Positions 1 through 8,740 of a stretch of DNA of 64,000 nucleotides are shown here, in pieces (position 1 is the first letter of the stretch; each line of letters opens with the position of its first letter). The stretch lies in the NCBI GenBank assembly GCA_016711125.1, contig JADJTQ010000007.1:186001-250000 (forward strand), written 5' to 3'. The notes below the pieces were generated by a model, which was not told the origin of the DNA, did not search any database, and worked only from the letters and a program-made list of their open reading frames with translations. The stretch is from Saprospiraceae bacterium. Lineage in GTDB: Bacteria > Bacteroidota > Bacteroidia > Chitinophagales > Saprospiraceae. A program made the position numbers and the translations under genes.

Positions 1-2
1 TC

Positions 3-839
3 GGCGGACTAGATGATATCAAGCGTGAGATCGACTTAAAAATCATCAAACCATTGGAGCATGCCGATCTATATGCCGCATATGGCAAGAAGGTTGGCGG
101 CGGTATTCTTCTTTATGGCCCGCCTGGGTGTGGTAAGACCTTTCTGGCCAGAGCAACAGCCGGTGAGATCAATGCCGGGTTTATCAATGTTACTCTTAAT
201 GATATCCTGGATATGTGGATCGGAAACAGTGAAAAACAATTGAATGCTGTTTTTGAGGAAGCGCGTGATAATGCTCCCTGTGTCTTGTTCTTCGATGAAA
301 TAGATGCACTGGGAGCTAAAAGATCTGATTTACGTCAGTCGGCCGGTAAAAATGTCATTAACCAGTTTCTCTCGGAATTGGATGGAGTAGAGATTAGCAA
401 TGAAGGGGTCCTGGTGATAGGAGCCACAAACGTTCCCTGGCATTTAGATGCGGCATTCCGGCGACCGGGTCGATTTGACCGAATCATCTTTGTGCCCCCT
501 CCGGATCTGGATAATCGGGCCGAAATACTGCGGATTAAATTGGCGGATAAGCCGATCGACCATATTGATTATCTGAAATTGGCGAAGCTAACACCTCACT
601 ATAGCGGTGCTGATCTGGAAGCGGTCATAGATATTGCGATTGAATCTGTTTTGGAGGTAGCAATGCAGACAGGCACGCCCCAGCCTTTAACTACTGACTT
701 GCTGCAAAAAGCAATAACAAGACATCGCTCTACAACCATTGATTGGTTTACCACCGCCAAGAACTATGCTGTTTTTGCAAATCAATCTGGTCAGTATGAT
801 GCCATTTCAGCTTATCTGAAGAAACATAAAGATCTATGA
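3..839 (+). CDS. AAA+ ATPase, 5' end cut by window
   Basis: This is the C-terminal part of an AAA+ ATPase of the Cdc48/FtsH-like class. The frame is open from base 3 and reads GGLDDIKREIDLKIIKPLEH, a typical lead-in to the AAA module, so the TTG at 54 is not the start and the gene begins upstream of the window. Walker A is GPPGCGKT (117-140). Walker B is VLFFDEIDAL (about 280-310). Sensor-1 lies in GATN, and the arginine-finger region reads RRPGRFDR. The small helical lid follows (SGADLEAVI), then a tail of about 40 residues that I do not recognise. It overlaps the next gene by ATGA (836-839), so the two are probably translationally coupled. Such proteins use ATP to remodel or unfold protein substrates; the target here is unknown. 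Confidence 0.9.
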   Translation, partial: GGLDDIKREIDLKIIKPLEHADLYAAYGKKVGGGILLYGPPGCGKTFLARATAGEINAGFINVTLNDILDMWIGNSEKQLNAVFEEARDNAPCVLFFDEIDALGAKRSDLRQSAGKNVINQFLSELDGVEISNEGVLVIGATNVPWHLDAAFRRPGRFDRIIFVPPPDLDNRAEILRIKLADKPIDHIDYLKLAKLTPHYSGADLEAVIDIAIESVLEVAMQTGTPQPLTTDLLQKAITRHRSTTIDWFTTAKNYAVFANQSGQYDAISAYLKKHKDL

Positions 840-2092
840 TGCACCCGTTGCACTTTCATGTCGAAACTTTGCTAAGGCAGGGTAAGACGGATGAGGCCAT
901 CAAGCGGTTGCAATCGCATTTAGGCGAGTACCCGGAAGATGAGCACGCTAAGTATTTGCTGGCATTTTCATACTATCTGAGCAATAAACTTCACGAAGCG
1001 CGGACAGCGGCAGAAGTGTTGTTTTCAAGTGATCCTGAGCAACCGCACCTTATTAGTCTCCTGGCTGAAATCGATATTGCCGAAGATAAATATGACGATG
1101 CAGAATCAAAGGCTAAATTTCTTATAGGCCTGGATCCGAACTTTGCAAATGCTTTCGTGTTACTGGGGCGCGTCAAATATTTGCAAGGATACTACGATGT
1201 AGCACTTCAACAGATCAGCAAAGCCTTAGAGCTCGATCCAGAAAACCGCGAAGCACTAAATCTGAAGGTTCGGCTTAGTGATGCGATTGGCCAATATGAT
1301 CAGGCCCGAGAGTCGATAAACGAACTATTGAATCTTGACCCCGAAAACCCCACTACGTTGGCTAATTTGGGAATTCAGATGCTGAATGAAGGGAAGGTGA
1401 CTGAAGCTCTGGAAATTTTTAGCCGGGCACTCTCCATTCAACCGACCAATATGTTGGCCAGGCATGGTATGATGGAAGCCCTCAAGTCAAGATTCTGGAT
1501 CTACCGGCTTTTTTACCAATATCAAAAAATGATGAGCCGGCTTAGTGCCAAAAATTCCTGGATGGTCATTATTGGCACTTATGTTTTTGCCAGAATTTTA
1601 GGAGGAGTCGCGGATGTGTCTGAGGGTACGTTGCAGTCTGTTTTAAATGCACTTGTCATCCTTATTGCAATTACCTTCTTTCTCAGTTGGGTCATTAATC
1701 CGCTTTTAAATCTGGTTTTGTCGAAGAACAAATACGGCAAATTATTATTGGATGACCGGGAGAAAAAAATGGCGAACCTAACGGGTATTTCATTATTGAT
1801 TGCCATAATTTGTTTGATCGGATATTTTGTGACCGCCTATTACCGGTTATTGTTGGCGGGATTGCTATTTATAGGTTTAATGATACCAGCTGGTACCTGG
1901 TTAAATCCGGACAAAGAAGATAAGCAACAAAAACTGCGAAATTTTGGCGGTGCTATTTTAGTCGCCGGCATGGCAGCTATTGTATTTGGTGGAGGATTAT
2001 TTTTAGTGCTTTCCTTTTTGGGATTATTTGGGTATCAATTCTATTTCAATAAGATGATGATCAGCGATTTTTCTAGAAAATTCGAAAAATAA
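836..2092 (+). CDS. TPR-repeat protein with C-terminal membrane domain
   Basis: The protein has 418 residues. The first roughly 220 residues are tetratricopeptide repeats with the usual spacing (for example a repeat ending ALELDPENREAL and another with NLDPENPTTLANLG). The last roughly 180 residues hold four or five hydrophobic segments (around ILIAITFFLSWVI, ISLLIAIICLIGYFV, LLLAGLLFIGLMIPA and AAIVFGGGLFLVLSFLGLFG), so it is an integral membrane protein with a TPR head. No signal peptide is present, so the TPRs should face the cytoplasm. The start codon lies inside the stop of the AAA+ gene (ATGA). A plausible role is a membrane adaptor that offers clients to the ATPase; this is inference from the coupling only. 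Confidence 0.85.
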   Translation: MMHPLHFHVETLLRQGKTDEAIKRLQSHLGEYPEDEHAKYLLAFSYYLSNKLHEARTAAEVLFSSDPEQPHLISLLAEIDIAEDKYDDAESKAKFLIGLDPNFANAFVLLGRVKYLQGYYDVALQQISKALELDPENREALNLKVRLSDAIGQYDQARESINELLNLDPENPTTLANLGIQMLNEGKVTEALEIFSRALSIQPTNMLARHGMMEALKSRFWIYRLFYQYQKMMSRLSAKNSWMVIIGTYVFARILGGVADVSEGTLQSVLNALVILIAITFFLSWVINPLLNLVLSKNKYGKLLLDDREKKMANLTGISLLIAIICLIGYFVTAYYRLLLAGLLFIGLMIPAGTWLNPDKEDKQQKLRNFGGAILVAGMAAIVFGGGLFLVLSFLGLFGYQFYFNKMMISDFSRKFEK

Positions 2093-2163
2093 ACATTTGC
2101 ATCACCCATGCGACCTGGCCAAGCCGCCTTGCCGGCCAGTCGGCATTTTGATCTACAAAGTTT

Positions 2164-3098
2164 ATGTGGCCATATGTATGGAATATGGAGGATGTGCGAT
2201 CTGCGATGTGGGAATCATTGTCCTTGGTTGACCAGACCGATGGGGTCAATACCTTCCGGACGCCAACTGCAGCTCCAGACCTAAAGGCCCATGCCGAAAT
2301 ATTGACCGGCCGACCAGTGACTCAAGTTCTCAATACCCGCTGTCGCAACGACCATACCAGAGTAAATCAAGTGTTTAGCCCTGAGGTAGATATTGTTGCA
2401 ACCAAATTGACCAGAGATCAGTTAAATAAGGACATCTTATGCCCAGATCGATCGGGAAAAGGAATAAAATGCTGGTCAGCTGGATCAATTGTCCAGGAGA
2501 TTAAAACGAAAGGCGGTCGAGACTTAAAGGAGGCAGAACTTTGGTTGGATTATTATTTAGCAATGGAGGATTCGTTGGACGAATTAACCATTGCATTACC
2601 CAATAGACTGATTGCCGCTCCTCTTACATTGAGCGGATCCATCCGCTCGCTGCAAATAATTCCGAAACCAGGTGGGCACACCGATGGTGATCTGCTTGTT
2701 TGGATGCCAGAGGATAAAATCGTTTTTATGGGTGATCAACTTTTTGTTCAGCGATATCCTTACCTGGGGGAAGGAGATCTAAACTATCTAAGTGACATTT
2801 TGCAATGGGTCAGCTCGACTCTGGATCCTATGATTTGTGTGCCTGGACACGGGTCGGCTGGTCAAAAAGACGACCTTGACGAGAGGGCCCCAATACATTG
2901 ATTTTTGCACGAATCAAGTTAACAAAGCAAGGGAGCTTAGCCCGGTAATGGATTATTTGACCGAAGTCTCGATTCCAGAGCCATTTCAACAGTGGCTACT
3001 ATCTAAGTTTTTCAGATCAATCTCCTGATCTTATGCGAGAGGTCGAGGCAGGATTATGCCAGTTTTCTATAAGTCTGGACTTTGTTATCTCCATGTAA
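2164..3098 (+). pseudogene. Decayed metallo-beta-lactamase-fold hydrolase
   Basis: A metallo-beta-lactamase-fold protein can be followed across three frames. The first frame (2164-2901) carries the inner strands, the motif GGHTDGDLLVWMPEDK, the GDQLF metal region and PGHG. The rest continues in another frame (QYIDFCTNQVNKARE, from about 2885), and after a T run near 3008 in a third (SDQSPDLMREVEAGL) to a stop at 3096-3098. The key HxHxDH motif reads NTRCRNDHT: both zinc histidines of the first pair are arginine, while Asp and the last His remain. The N terminus is also poor (VWNMEDVRSAMW where a strand ending in LLVD is expected). I call it a pseudogene because active-site loss and frame damage coincide. 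The frame shifts alone could be sequencing error. Confidence 0.6.
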
Positions 3099-3204
3099 GA
3101 ATAATATTAATCCAGAATATTGCAATTTTTTTGTTAGCTTCCTGAATGCGACGGTAACGATTTGGAGAGTCGGGTCACTATTTAGTAATCAAACTCAAGT
3201 AACT

Positions 3205-4425
3205 ATGGCTTTTAAAGGAAAGTACTCACATCTCATTACAGATACCTGTGGTAAGGGTAATCCCGACTTATCAGAGATTGATCGCGATTATCATTTGGAT
3301 GAGGATAGAAGCAACATCTACAGCCGATTTTATGGATGGATCAAATCAAACGAAATCATACTTCATCTTTCACCTACTACAGACATAAACCTCGGAAGCT
3401 TATCGAAAAATCAAGGCGATTGCTCACAGATAATTAGGAGAGATAGATCACCGGTATTTAAGGATTTGGTTGGAATTCTTAAATCAATGCTGAAAGAATC
3501 CAGGGTAAGATTGAAGGACATAAAATATATCAAGATATGTCCACACAATCCAAGACTAATATTGGTGAAATTTGAAGGAGCGAGTGATGCCAATGATGAA
3601 TTTATCCAAAAATTTGTAAATGAAAATGGAAGTGGTACTGGTGGTGGATTACCAAAAAATAGAAGCGAAAGTCTTCCGAATGGTAGTTACGGGCCCAATG
3701 AAGATCTAAGCATTTACAAGGGCAAAGATTTAGAGCAAATACCAGGGAGAACCAGATCGTCAAAGCCGAAAGTTCGCACCAGAGTTGGAATTGTAGATCG
3801 TGGCCCTTTTAGCACCAAGGAACCTTTTTATCATGTAGACGTCATCAAAAGAATCATAGAGGATGATCCATATGTAAGTTTGGTCAATATGCCGATGGTT
3901 GAGAAAGTAGATGATGAGGCAACTACTTTCGACATGATTTGTGCCTTAAATAATAAAGTTTGGTTAGATCAAGTTGATCTGATTAATATAAGTCAGGGGC
4001 ATTATGCTCCAGCGCCTCATCCATTGTTATATGAAACGCTTCGCTGCATTAACAAAGTTATAGTTTGTTCAGCAGGTAATGCGAATTTCGACAATGATTT
4101 GAATGGTCACTGGCCCTCCAATTTATCAATCCATTTCGACCATGTTATTGCTATTGCGAATATCGATGAAAAGAGCAACTTTCAAAGAGATTCTAATTAT
4201 GGAAGAAAATGTGTGACGATTTCCGGGATAGGGGAATTTGGCTCTCAGGTGGTTGGAACTTCTTATTCGGCAGCATGGGTGTCGCGGATGATTGCATTAG
4301 CGTATTCAATATCAGGACACCGTGATCTCATTTTGACCGAAGTGGTTAGTATTATTCGTAGAATATATCCTGTCGCCTTTAATGCCCCGGATGTTACACT
4401 TTCGAAAATCAGACTTTTAAAGTGA
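3205..4425 (+). CDS. Subtilisin-like (S8) serine protease, divergent
   Basis: The frame opens at 3082, but the ATG at 3205 gives the more natural protein of 406 residues; the 41 residues before it show no signal peptide. Residues 1-190 are an unrecognised N-terminal region with a Gly/Ser-rich linker near the end. The C-terminal half is a compact subtilase domain: Asp198 in VGIVDRG, a probable His210 in FYHVDVI where HGTxVA is normal, the oxyanion Asn292 in CSAGNAN, and Ser353 in GTSYSAA. The triad therefore seems retained although the His motif is degenerate. The stop codon (4423-4425) is three bases before the start of the CHAT gene, so the two are likely one operon. With no export signal it may act in the cytoplasm. 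Activity is not proven by sequence. Confidence 0.75.
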   Translation: MAFKGKYSHLITDTCGKGNPDLSEIDRDYHLDEDRSNIYSRFYGWIKSNEIILHLSPTTDINLGSLSKNQGDCSQIIRRDRSPVFKDLVGILKSMLKESRVRLKDIKYIKICPHNPRLILVKFEGASDANDEFIQKFVNENGSGTGGGLPKNRSESLPNGSYGPNEDLSIYKGKDLEQIPGRTRSSKPKVRTRVGIVDRGPFSTKEPFYHVDVIKRIIEDDPYVSLVNMPMVEKVDDEATTFDMICALNNKVWLDQVDLINISQGHYAPAPHPLLYETLRCINKVIVCSAGNANFDNDLNGHWPSNLSIHFDHVIAIANIDEKSNFQRDSNYGRKCVTISGIGEFGSQVVGTSYSAAWVSRMIALAYSISGHRDLILTEVVSIIRRIYPVAFNAPDVTLSKIRLLK

Positions 4426-4428
4426 TGC

Positions 4429-7146
4429 ATGACCTTTGTGAGAACAATAATAATTAGTTTACTACAATTTTTGATTGTGACTCTTGTCGCTCAAGATGAA
4501 CTTGCGATTTTGAGAAAGCATGGAAGCATGACTCAATTAAGAGAGATATTGACGGAATCTACTCTAAATCACAATACTATTGGAAAAAAAACAATGATCG
4601 TTTAAGTGGTATATATCTACGACGTGCTTTGGATATCTATCGATTGAATAGCGTACATAATGATACATTAGTGGGTCGATCTTATGTACTCTATGGGCTC
4701 TCAATTCGTGACGAAAATGATGAGGAATCGATCAGTGCTCTTCTAAAAGGTTTGGAGTATTACAAGAAGGCATATCCATTCGATGACCGTCGAATTCATT
4801 CTCTCTATTTCAATTTGTCTGATAAATATTTTTTTTCAAAGTAATTTGGCAAAATCCCAATCGTATCTAGATACAGCTGTATTGCTTCAGACTGGTCAGG
4901 AGAAGACCAATAATTGGGCTCGAGTACTTAATCTTCAGGCAATACTCTATAGCTATCTTGGAGATGTTCAGAGATCTCGGCTTTTCCTCAAAGCAGCAAA
5001 ACCCTACTTAGAGAGAGACTGGAAAGATAAGATGGATTACTATAAGGTTGCGGAGGCTAACATATTTAGAGAATTTGATAATTACTCTTCAACTATTGAG
5101 GCTCTACTGGCCATACCTGACTCTAGTAGTTATGTGTTTTATAAATATTCTCAACTAGCTCAGGCTTACATTTCATTAGAAGAATATGACTCAGCCATAT
5201 ATTACCTTAGTCAACAATTGAAACTTCCAAGGAGATCTACCAGCGAGAACAATTGGATATTTGCAAATATGGCAATTACCTATGAATTGATGGGTGATTT
5301 CAAAAGGGCTATAAGTAGATATAATCAGGTCAAACTTGATGATTGCGAAGGTCAGGATAGTATTCTGCATGTGAATAATATGAGTAATATTTTTTTTAAT
5401 GCGGGGGAGACTGAAAAATCAATGGATATCTGCACTCCTTTAGTTGACATTTTTCTCCAGAATCAGGATTTGAAACCTTATGATGTAGCTTACTTTTTCG
5501 CTAATTATTTTAATAGACTTCGAATCTTGGGTCAACGGGATTCAGGTAGTCTTTCTGAGCCAAATGTTGTAGAAATTGTGGAATTAGTAGATGCTAGATT
5601 GCGAGGATTACGAAGCAAATTGGTATCTGCCGATTCAAGAAAGAAATTTTCTGCTAAATGTCGGTCATTCTACGATAATGCCATTGCAGTTCTTTCTGAG
5701 TCAAACCTTGGAGAGCTGAATTTTACATATATAAGAGATATCCTGCAATACATCGAAGCCACTAAAGCATTGGTCCTCCAGGAAGAGTTCGCTGAAAAGA
5801 GGGCTGAAGTTAGCCCCAAATTAAAATACCGGCTTAGGTATGAAGAGTTGGAAAAAATACTGCAAGATGAGTCTGATATTGACTCCCGACTAGCTACAAG
5901 TGATAGTATTTTTTACTGGCTACAAAAAGAGGAAAAAGATTCATTGGTTTATCAAAATGAACCAATGACATTAATTCCAAACATTAAATCGTTTGTCAAC
6001 GAACCCGATGTGGTTTATTTGAATTACTTCCAACATGCAGACGGCTCACTAACCATTGTGGCGGTGGGAGATGGTAAGACAAATTTTAAGCATATAACCG
6101 ACCCTGCCTGGTACGATTTGGTGGATGATAGATTGGGACGAATTTTGAATTATTCCGGGGCCAACCTCGAAAGAAATATCAGCTCGGATTCACTATTGAT
6201 CTCTTTGCTGTTGCCTTTTAGTGTACTTTCCCTTCCGGAAAGGCTGGTCATCATTCCTGATGGCATACTGGCTTATTTTCCTTTTGAAATCCTTAAAGAT
6301 ACTGGAGGGAAATATTTACTAGAGCATTGTAGTATCGGTTATTCTTTTTCTCTTGCGATGCATGAACGTGTAAGTCAATATCCGGTAAGAAAAGGTCGGC
6401 CACTGGTTATAGCTCCGCACTTTGAGGGTGATGTCTTTTTAACCATGCGATCAGTTAATGAGAGAAATGTCAGATTGAGTGCCCTGAAATATAATCGAGA
6501 GGAGGCGTCGGATATTTTGTCGTTCCTAAATAATGGACACCTACTGCTTGATGGGAATGCCACGGTAAGTAATTTCTTTGCCTATTGCAAGAATAGTCCG
6601 GTTATTCATATTGCAACGCACGCATTTGCATCTGAAGATGAAGGTCAGCGAGCCCAGATTCTATTCGATCAATCGGCAGAACCCAATGCCGTGTATTTAT
6701 CCGAAATCTATAATCATAAAATACCTGCCAATATGGTGGTCATGAGTGCGTGCCAGACTGCCGTGGGACATTATGAACCTGGAGAGGGAGTGATGTCTTT
6801 TGCCCGGGCTTTTACAGCAGCTGGATCCAAATCTGTAATTGCTTCCCTATGGGCGGTTAATGATCAGAGTACGGCCGAGATCATGACCGATTTCTACCGA
6901 CATCTAAAAAATGGATTGAGAAAAGATATGGCACTTAGGCAAGCTAAAATAGATTACCTGGATCAGGCAAATCCAGAATTTAGGGATCCGTATTTTTGGG
7001 CTGGTTTTATTGCGATAGGAGATATGAGCGCGATCAGTAAGAGTTATTCTCCAATATTTTGGTTTTCGATATTTTCATCAGTGACATTATTGATGGGATT
7101 GGGATATTTTTACGACTCCAGATACCGCAGAAATCATAAGGGATAA
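4429..7146 (+). CDS. TPR-CHAT caspase-like protein with membrane anchor
   Basis: The reconstructed protein has about 905 residues in two frames of the same strand with a middle piece in a third. It starts at ATG 4429 with a signal peptide (MTFVRTIIISLLQFL... to VAQ). The frame then changes near 4500, continues through TPR-like helices (4503-4828), and returns at an eight-T run (4829-4836); the net shift is zero. TPR-like helices continue to about 5550. The CHAT domain fills 6000-7000 with an intact dyad: His at 6619-6621 (HIATHA) and Cys at 6751-6753 (SACQTAVG). A single transmembrane helix (FWFSIFSSVTLLMGLGYF) and a basic tail end the protein. Signal peptide plus C-terminal anchor would put the TPR and protease parts in the periplasm. 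CHAT is a caspase-related cysteine protease family, known for example from the TPR-CHAT partner of type III-E CRISPR effectors. Confidence 0.8.
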
Positions 7147-7163
7147 ATTCCTTGGTCACGTGT

Positions 7164-7203
7164 CCCCCTTGAGGCCCCTTGAGGGACCCTTGAGGGCCAG
7201 GGG
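7164..7203. repeat. Three tandem CCTTGAGG units between convergent genes
   Basis: CCTTGAGG occurs at 7167-7174, 7177-7184 and 7188-7195, a 10-11 base period in a very C/G-rich patch that contrasts with the surroundings. It sits in the gap between the CHAT gene and the convergent anti-sigma gene. It is not a clean hairpin, so I do not call it a terminator. Confidence 0.6.
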
Positions 7204-7237
7204 TGGAATACTCTCTAGATGTCTTTGAAATCAGTAA

Positions 7238-7876
7238 TTACAATTTCTTAGCTAATCTTTTGCTTTTGTCATTATTGTAAAGATGACCCGGGCTAGACAG
7301 AATAACATCCAGGCGTTTTTTTGCCAGTTCTTTGTCACCTGCCTTTAATGCACTCATCACCATAAGCCATTCTACTTGCTCTCTTTGATTTGATGGAAGA
7401 GACAGTAGTTTTTGCAGAACTTCTTCAGTCTGTGCCACATCTCCCGATTGAATCAACTTATGAATATTTTGAACCGCGAGTTCTGTGGGGGTAACTTTCT
7501 GGTCGGCATTTTCATCACCACGACTGGTTAGAGACAGAGGAGATTTATAGAATTCCACAAAAAGTTGTTCGGGGGTGGACTCATCAGTTTGCTGCCAAAA
7601 CCAAAATCCGGCAACAGCCAGAAGAAGGATAGCCGCAGCATAACTTAGAAAAGATCCTAGACGGAATGATCGCGTTTTATTAGTTCTTATTTCATTCATT
7701 TTAGAGCGGATATCATCTTCAAATAGCAAATCCAGAACTGGTTCGATTTTCCAATAATTATTGACGGCCACTTTGAGGTCAGGATCTGCTTCCATGGCCT
7801 TCTCAAAGAGACTTTTTTGTTCAGGTGACAATTTGTTTTGGTGATACGCTTCAATGAAACTATAATGGTCTTTCAC
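7238..7876 (-). CDS. Probable membrane anti-sigma factor
   Basis: The protein has 212 residues. An N-terminal cytoplasmic segment of about 75 residues (EAYHQNKLSPEQKSLFEKAM, resembling the acidic N-terminal helix of anti-sigma factors) is followed by one transmembrane helix (YAAAILLLAVAGFWFW) and a periplasmic part of about 115 residues with two helical hairpins like a short TPR (ELAVQNIHKLIQSGD...). There is no zinc-binding HxxxCxxC motif. The start lies 3 bases after the stop of the upstream sigma-factor gene on the same strand, the usual arrangement of ECF sigma and anti-sigma genes, and this is the main reason for the call. It converges on the CHAT gene. Confidence 0.65.
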   Translation of the reverse strand: MKDHYSFIEAYHQNKLSPEQKSLFEKAMEADPDLKVAVNNYWKIEPVLDLLFEDDIRSKMNEIRTNKTRSFRLGSFLSYAAAILLLAVAGFWFWQQTDESTPEQLFVEFYKSPLSLTSRGDENADQKVTPTELAVQNIHKLIQSGDVAQTEEVLQKLLSLPSNQREQVEWLMVMSALKAGDKELAKKRLDVILSSPGHLYNNDKSKRLAKKL

Positions 7877-7879
7877 GTT

Positions 7880-8453
7880 TTAGCTTTTTAGTGTGTCGAT
7901 TAATTCGGGATGTAAGTTGACAATTTCTATCAGTTTTTTGAGGCAGAAGTGTTTCTTCTTTCTAACGACCTCAGCTGAACTGTAGTTGAGTACTTTGGCT
8001 ATGGCCAGCATTTTCATGTCCTTTGCCCACATTTGTGAGTACCTGTCGGCATTTATCGTCAATTTGTTGAAGGATGGCTTCGAGGTTTTGTTTTCGCTCC
8101 ACCTCGATTAACAATAATTCGGGATCATCGTCCTCCGATCGTTCAGGTACCTTATCCAAATCACTTGTAGGTTTTCTTTTCCTTATAGTTCTAAACCAAA
8201 GGTTTTTCGTTACCCCAAATAGGTAATTCTCTACGGTCGAGTGTATTTCAAAGCCTGGCTTGTAACAGTTTTTTACCAGGTTAACAATCGCATCGCAAAG
8301 CACGGTTTCAACATCATCTGATAATCCGCCATTGGCAAGTACGAATTTTTGTGTATTGGCTCTAATTCGATCATCTTTAAAGAGTTCGGACATGACTCGA
8401 TCACGTTCGGAGAGAGAGCTTATTACCCGGCTGACTAGTTCCTGCGAATTCAT
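7880..8453 (-). CDS. ECF-type RNA polymerase sigma-70 factor, one frameshift
   Basis: Region 2 is recognisable (DAIVNLVKNCY..., then ENYLFGVTKNLWFRTIRKRK) and region 4 follows after a frame change near 8043: CRQVL, then MWAKDMKMLAIAKVLNYSSA and VRKKKHFCLKKLIE, an ordinary helix-turn-helix. Removing one base joins the two halves perfectly and gives about 190 residues. The open frame begins at 8501, but the ATG at 8453 (MNSQELV) is the sensible start because the preceding residues look like untranslated leader. The gene is directly followed by the anti-sigma gene. The overall likeness is to the small sigma factors of Bacteroidota that sit beside CHAT or protease genes, so control of this neighbourhood is plausible but inferred. 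Confidence 0.75.
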
Positions 8454-8661
8454 AGCTGGAAAGATACAGAAAGATGGGAAACCAGAGGTAAAGGGCTCCA
8501 TGGTGTTGCATGTGACTAGTTGCAGATTGTGAAGAACGAAAGCTCATAGCCCATCGCTGCTACTCTGGAATAGTGAGTATCTAAATTTGAAAAGTTGTAT
8601 TGCATTGCGGGCAGATCACAGATCCTTGGATCAAAGATTTATGATGATATTCTCAATTAAC

Positions 8662-8680
8662 ATATAAGAAATTCTTATAT
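8662..8680. promoter_or_regulatory. Perfect 9-bp inverted repeat, possible operator
   Basis: ATATAAGAA-A-TTCTTATAT is a perfect 9-bp inverted repeat with a single central base. It lies in the divergent gap between the sigma-factor gene (start 8453, minus) and the ST7-like gene (start 8741, plus), about 60 bases before the latter. A dimeric regulator site is the natural reading. A shorter version of the core (AAGAAATTCTT) recurs at 12403-12413, so the core alone may not be specific. Confidence 0.45.
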
Positions 8681-8740
8681 TTATTTGCTGTGAATACAGC
8701 CATGGAAGTCAATTCGATCCTTTAACTAACTAATCAGATT

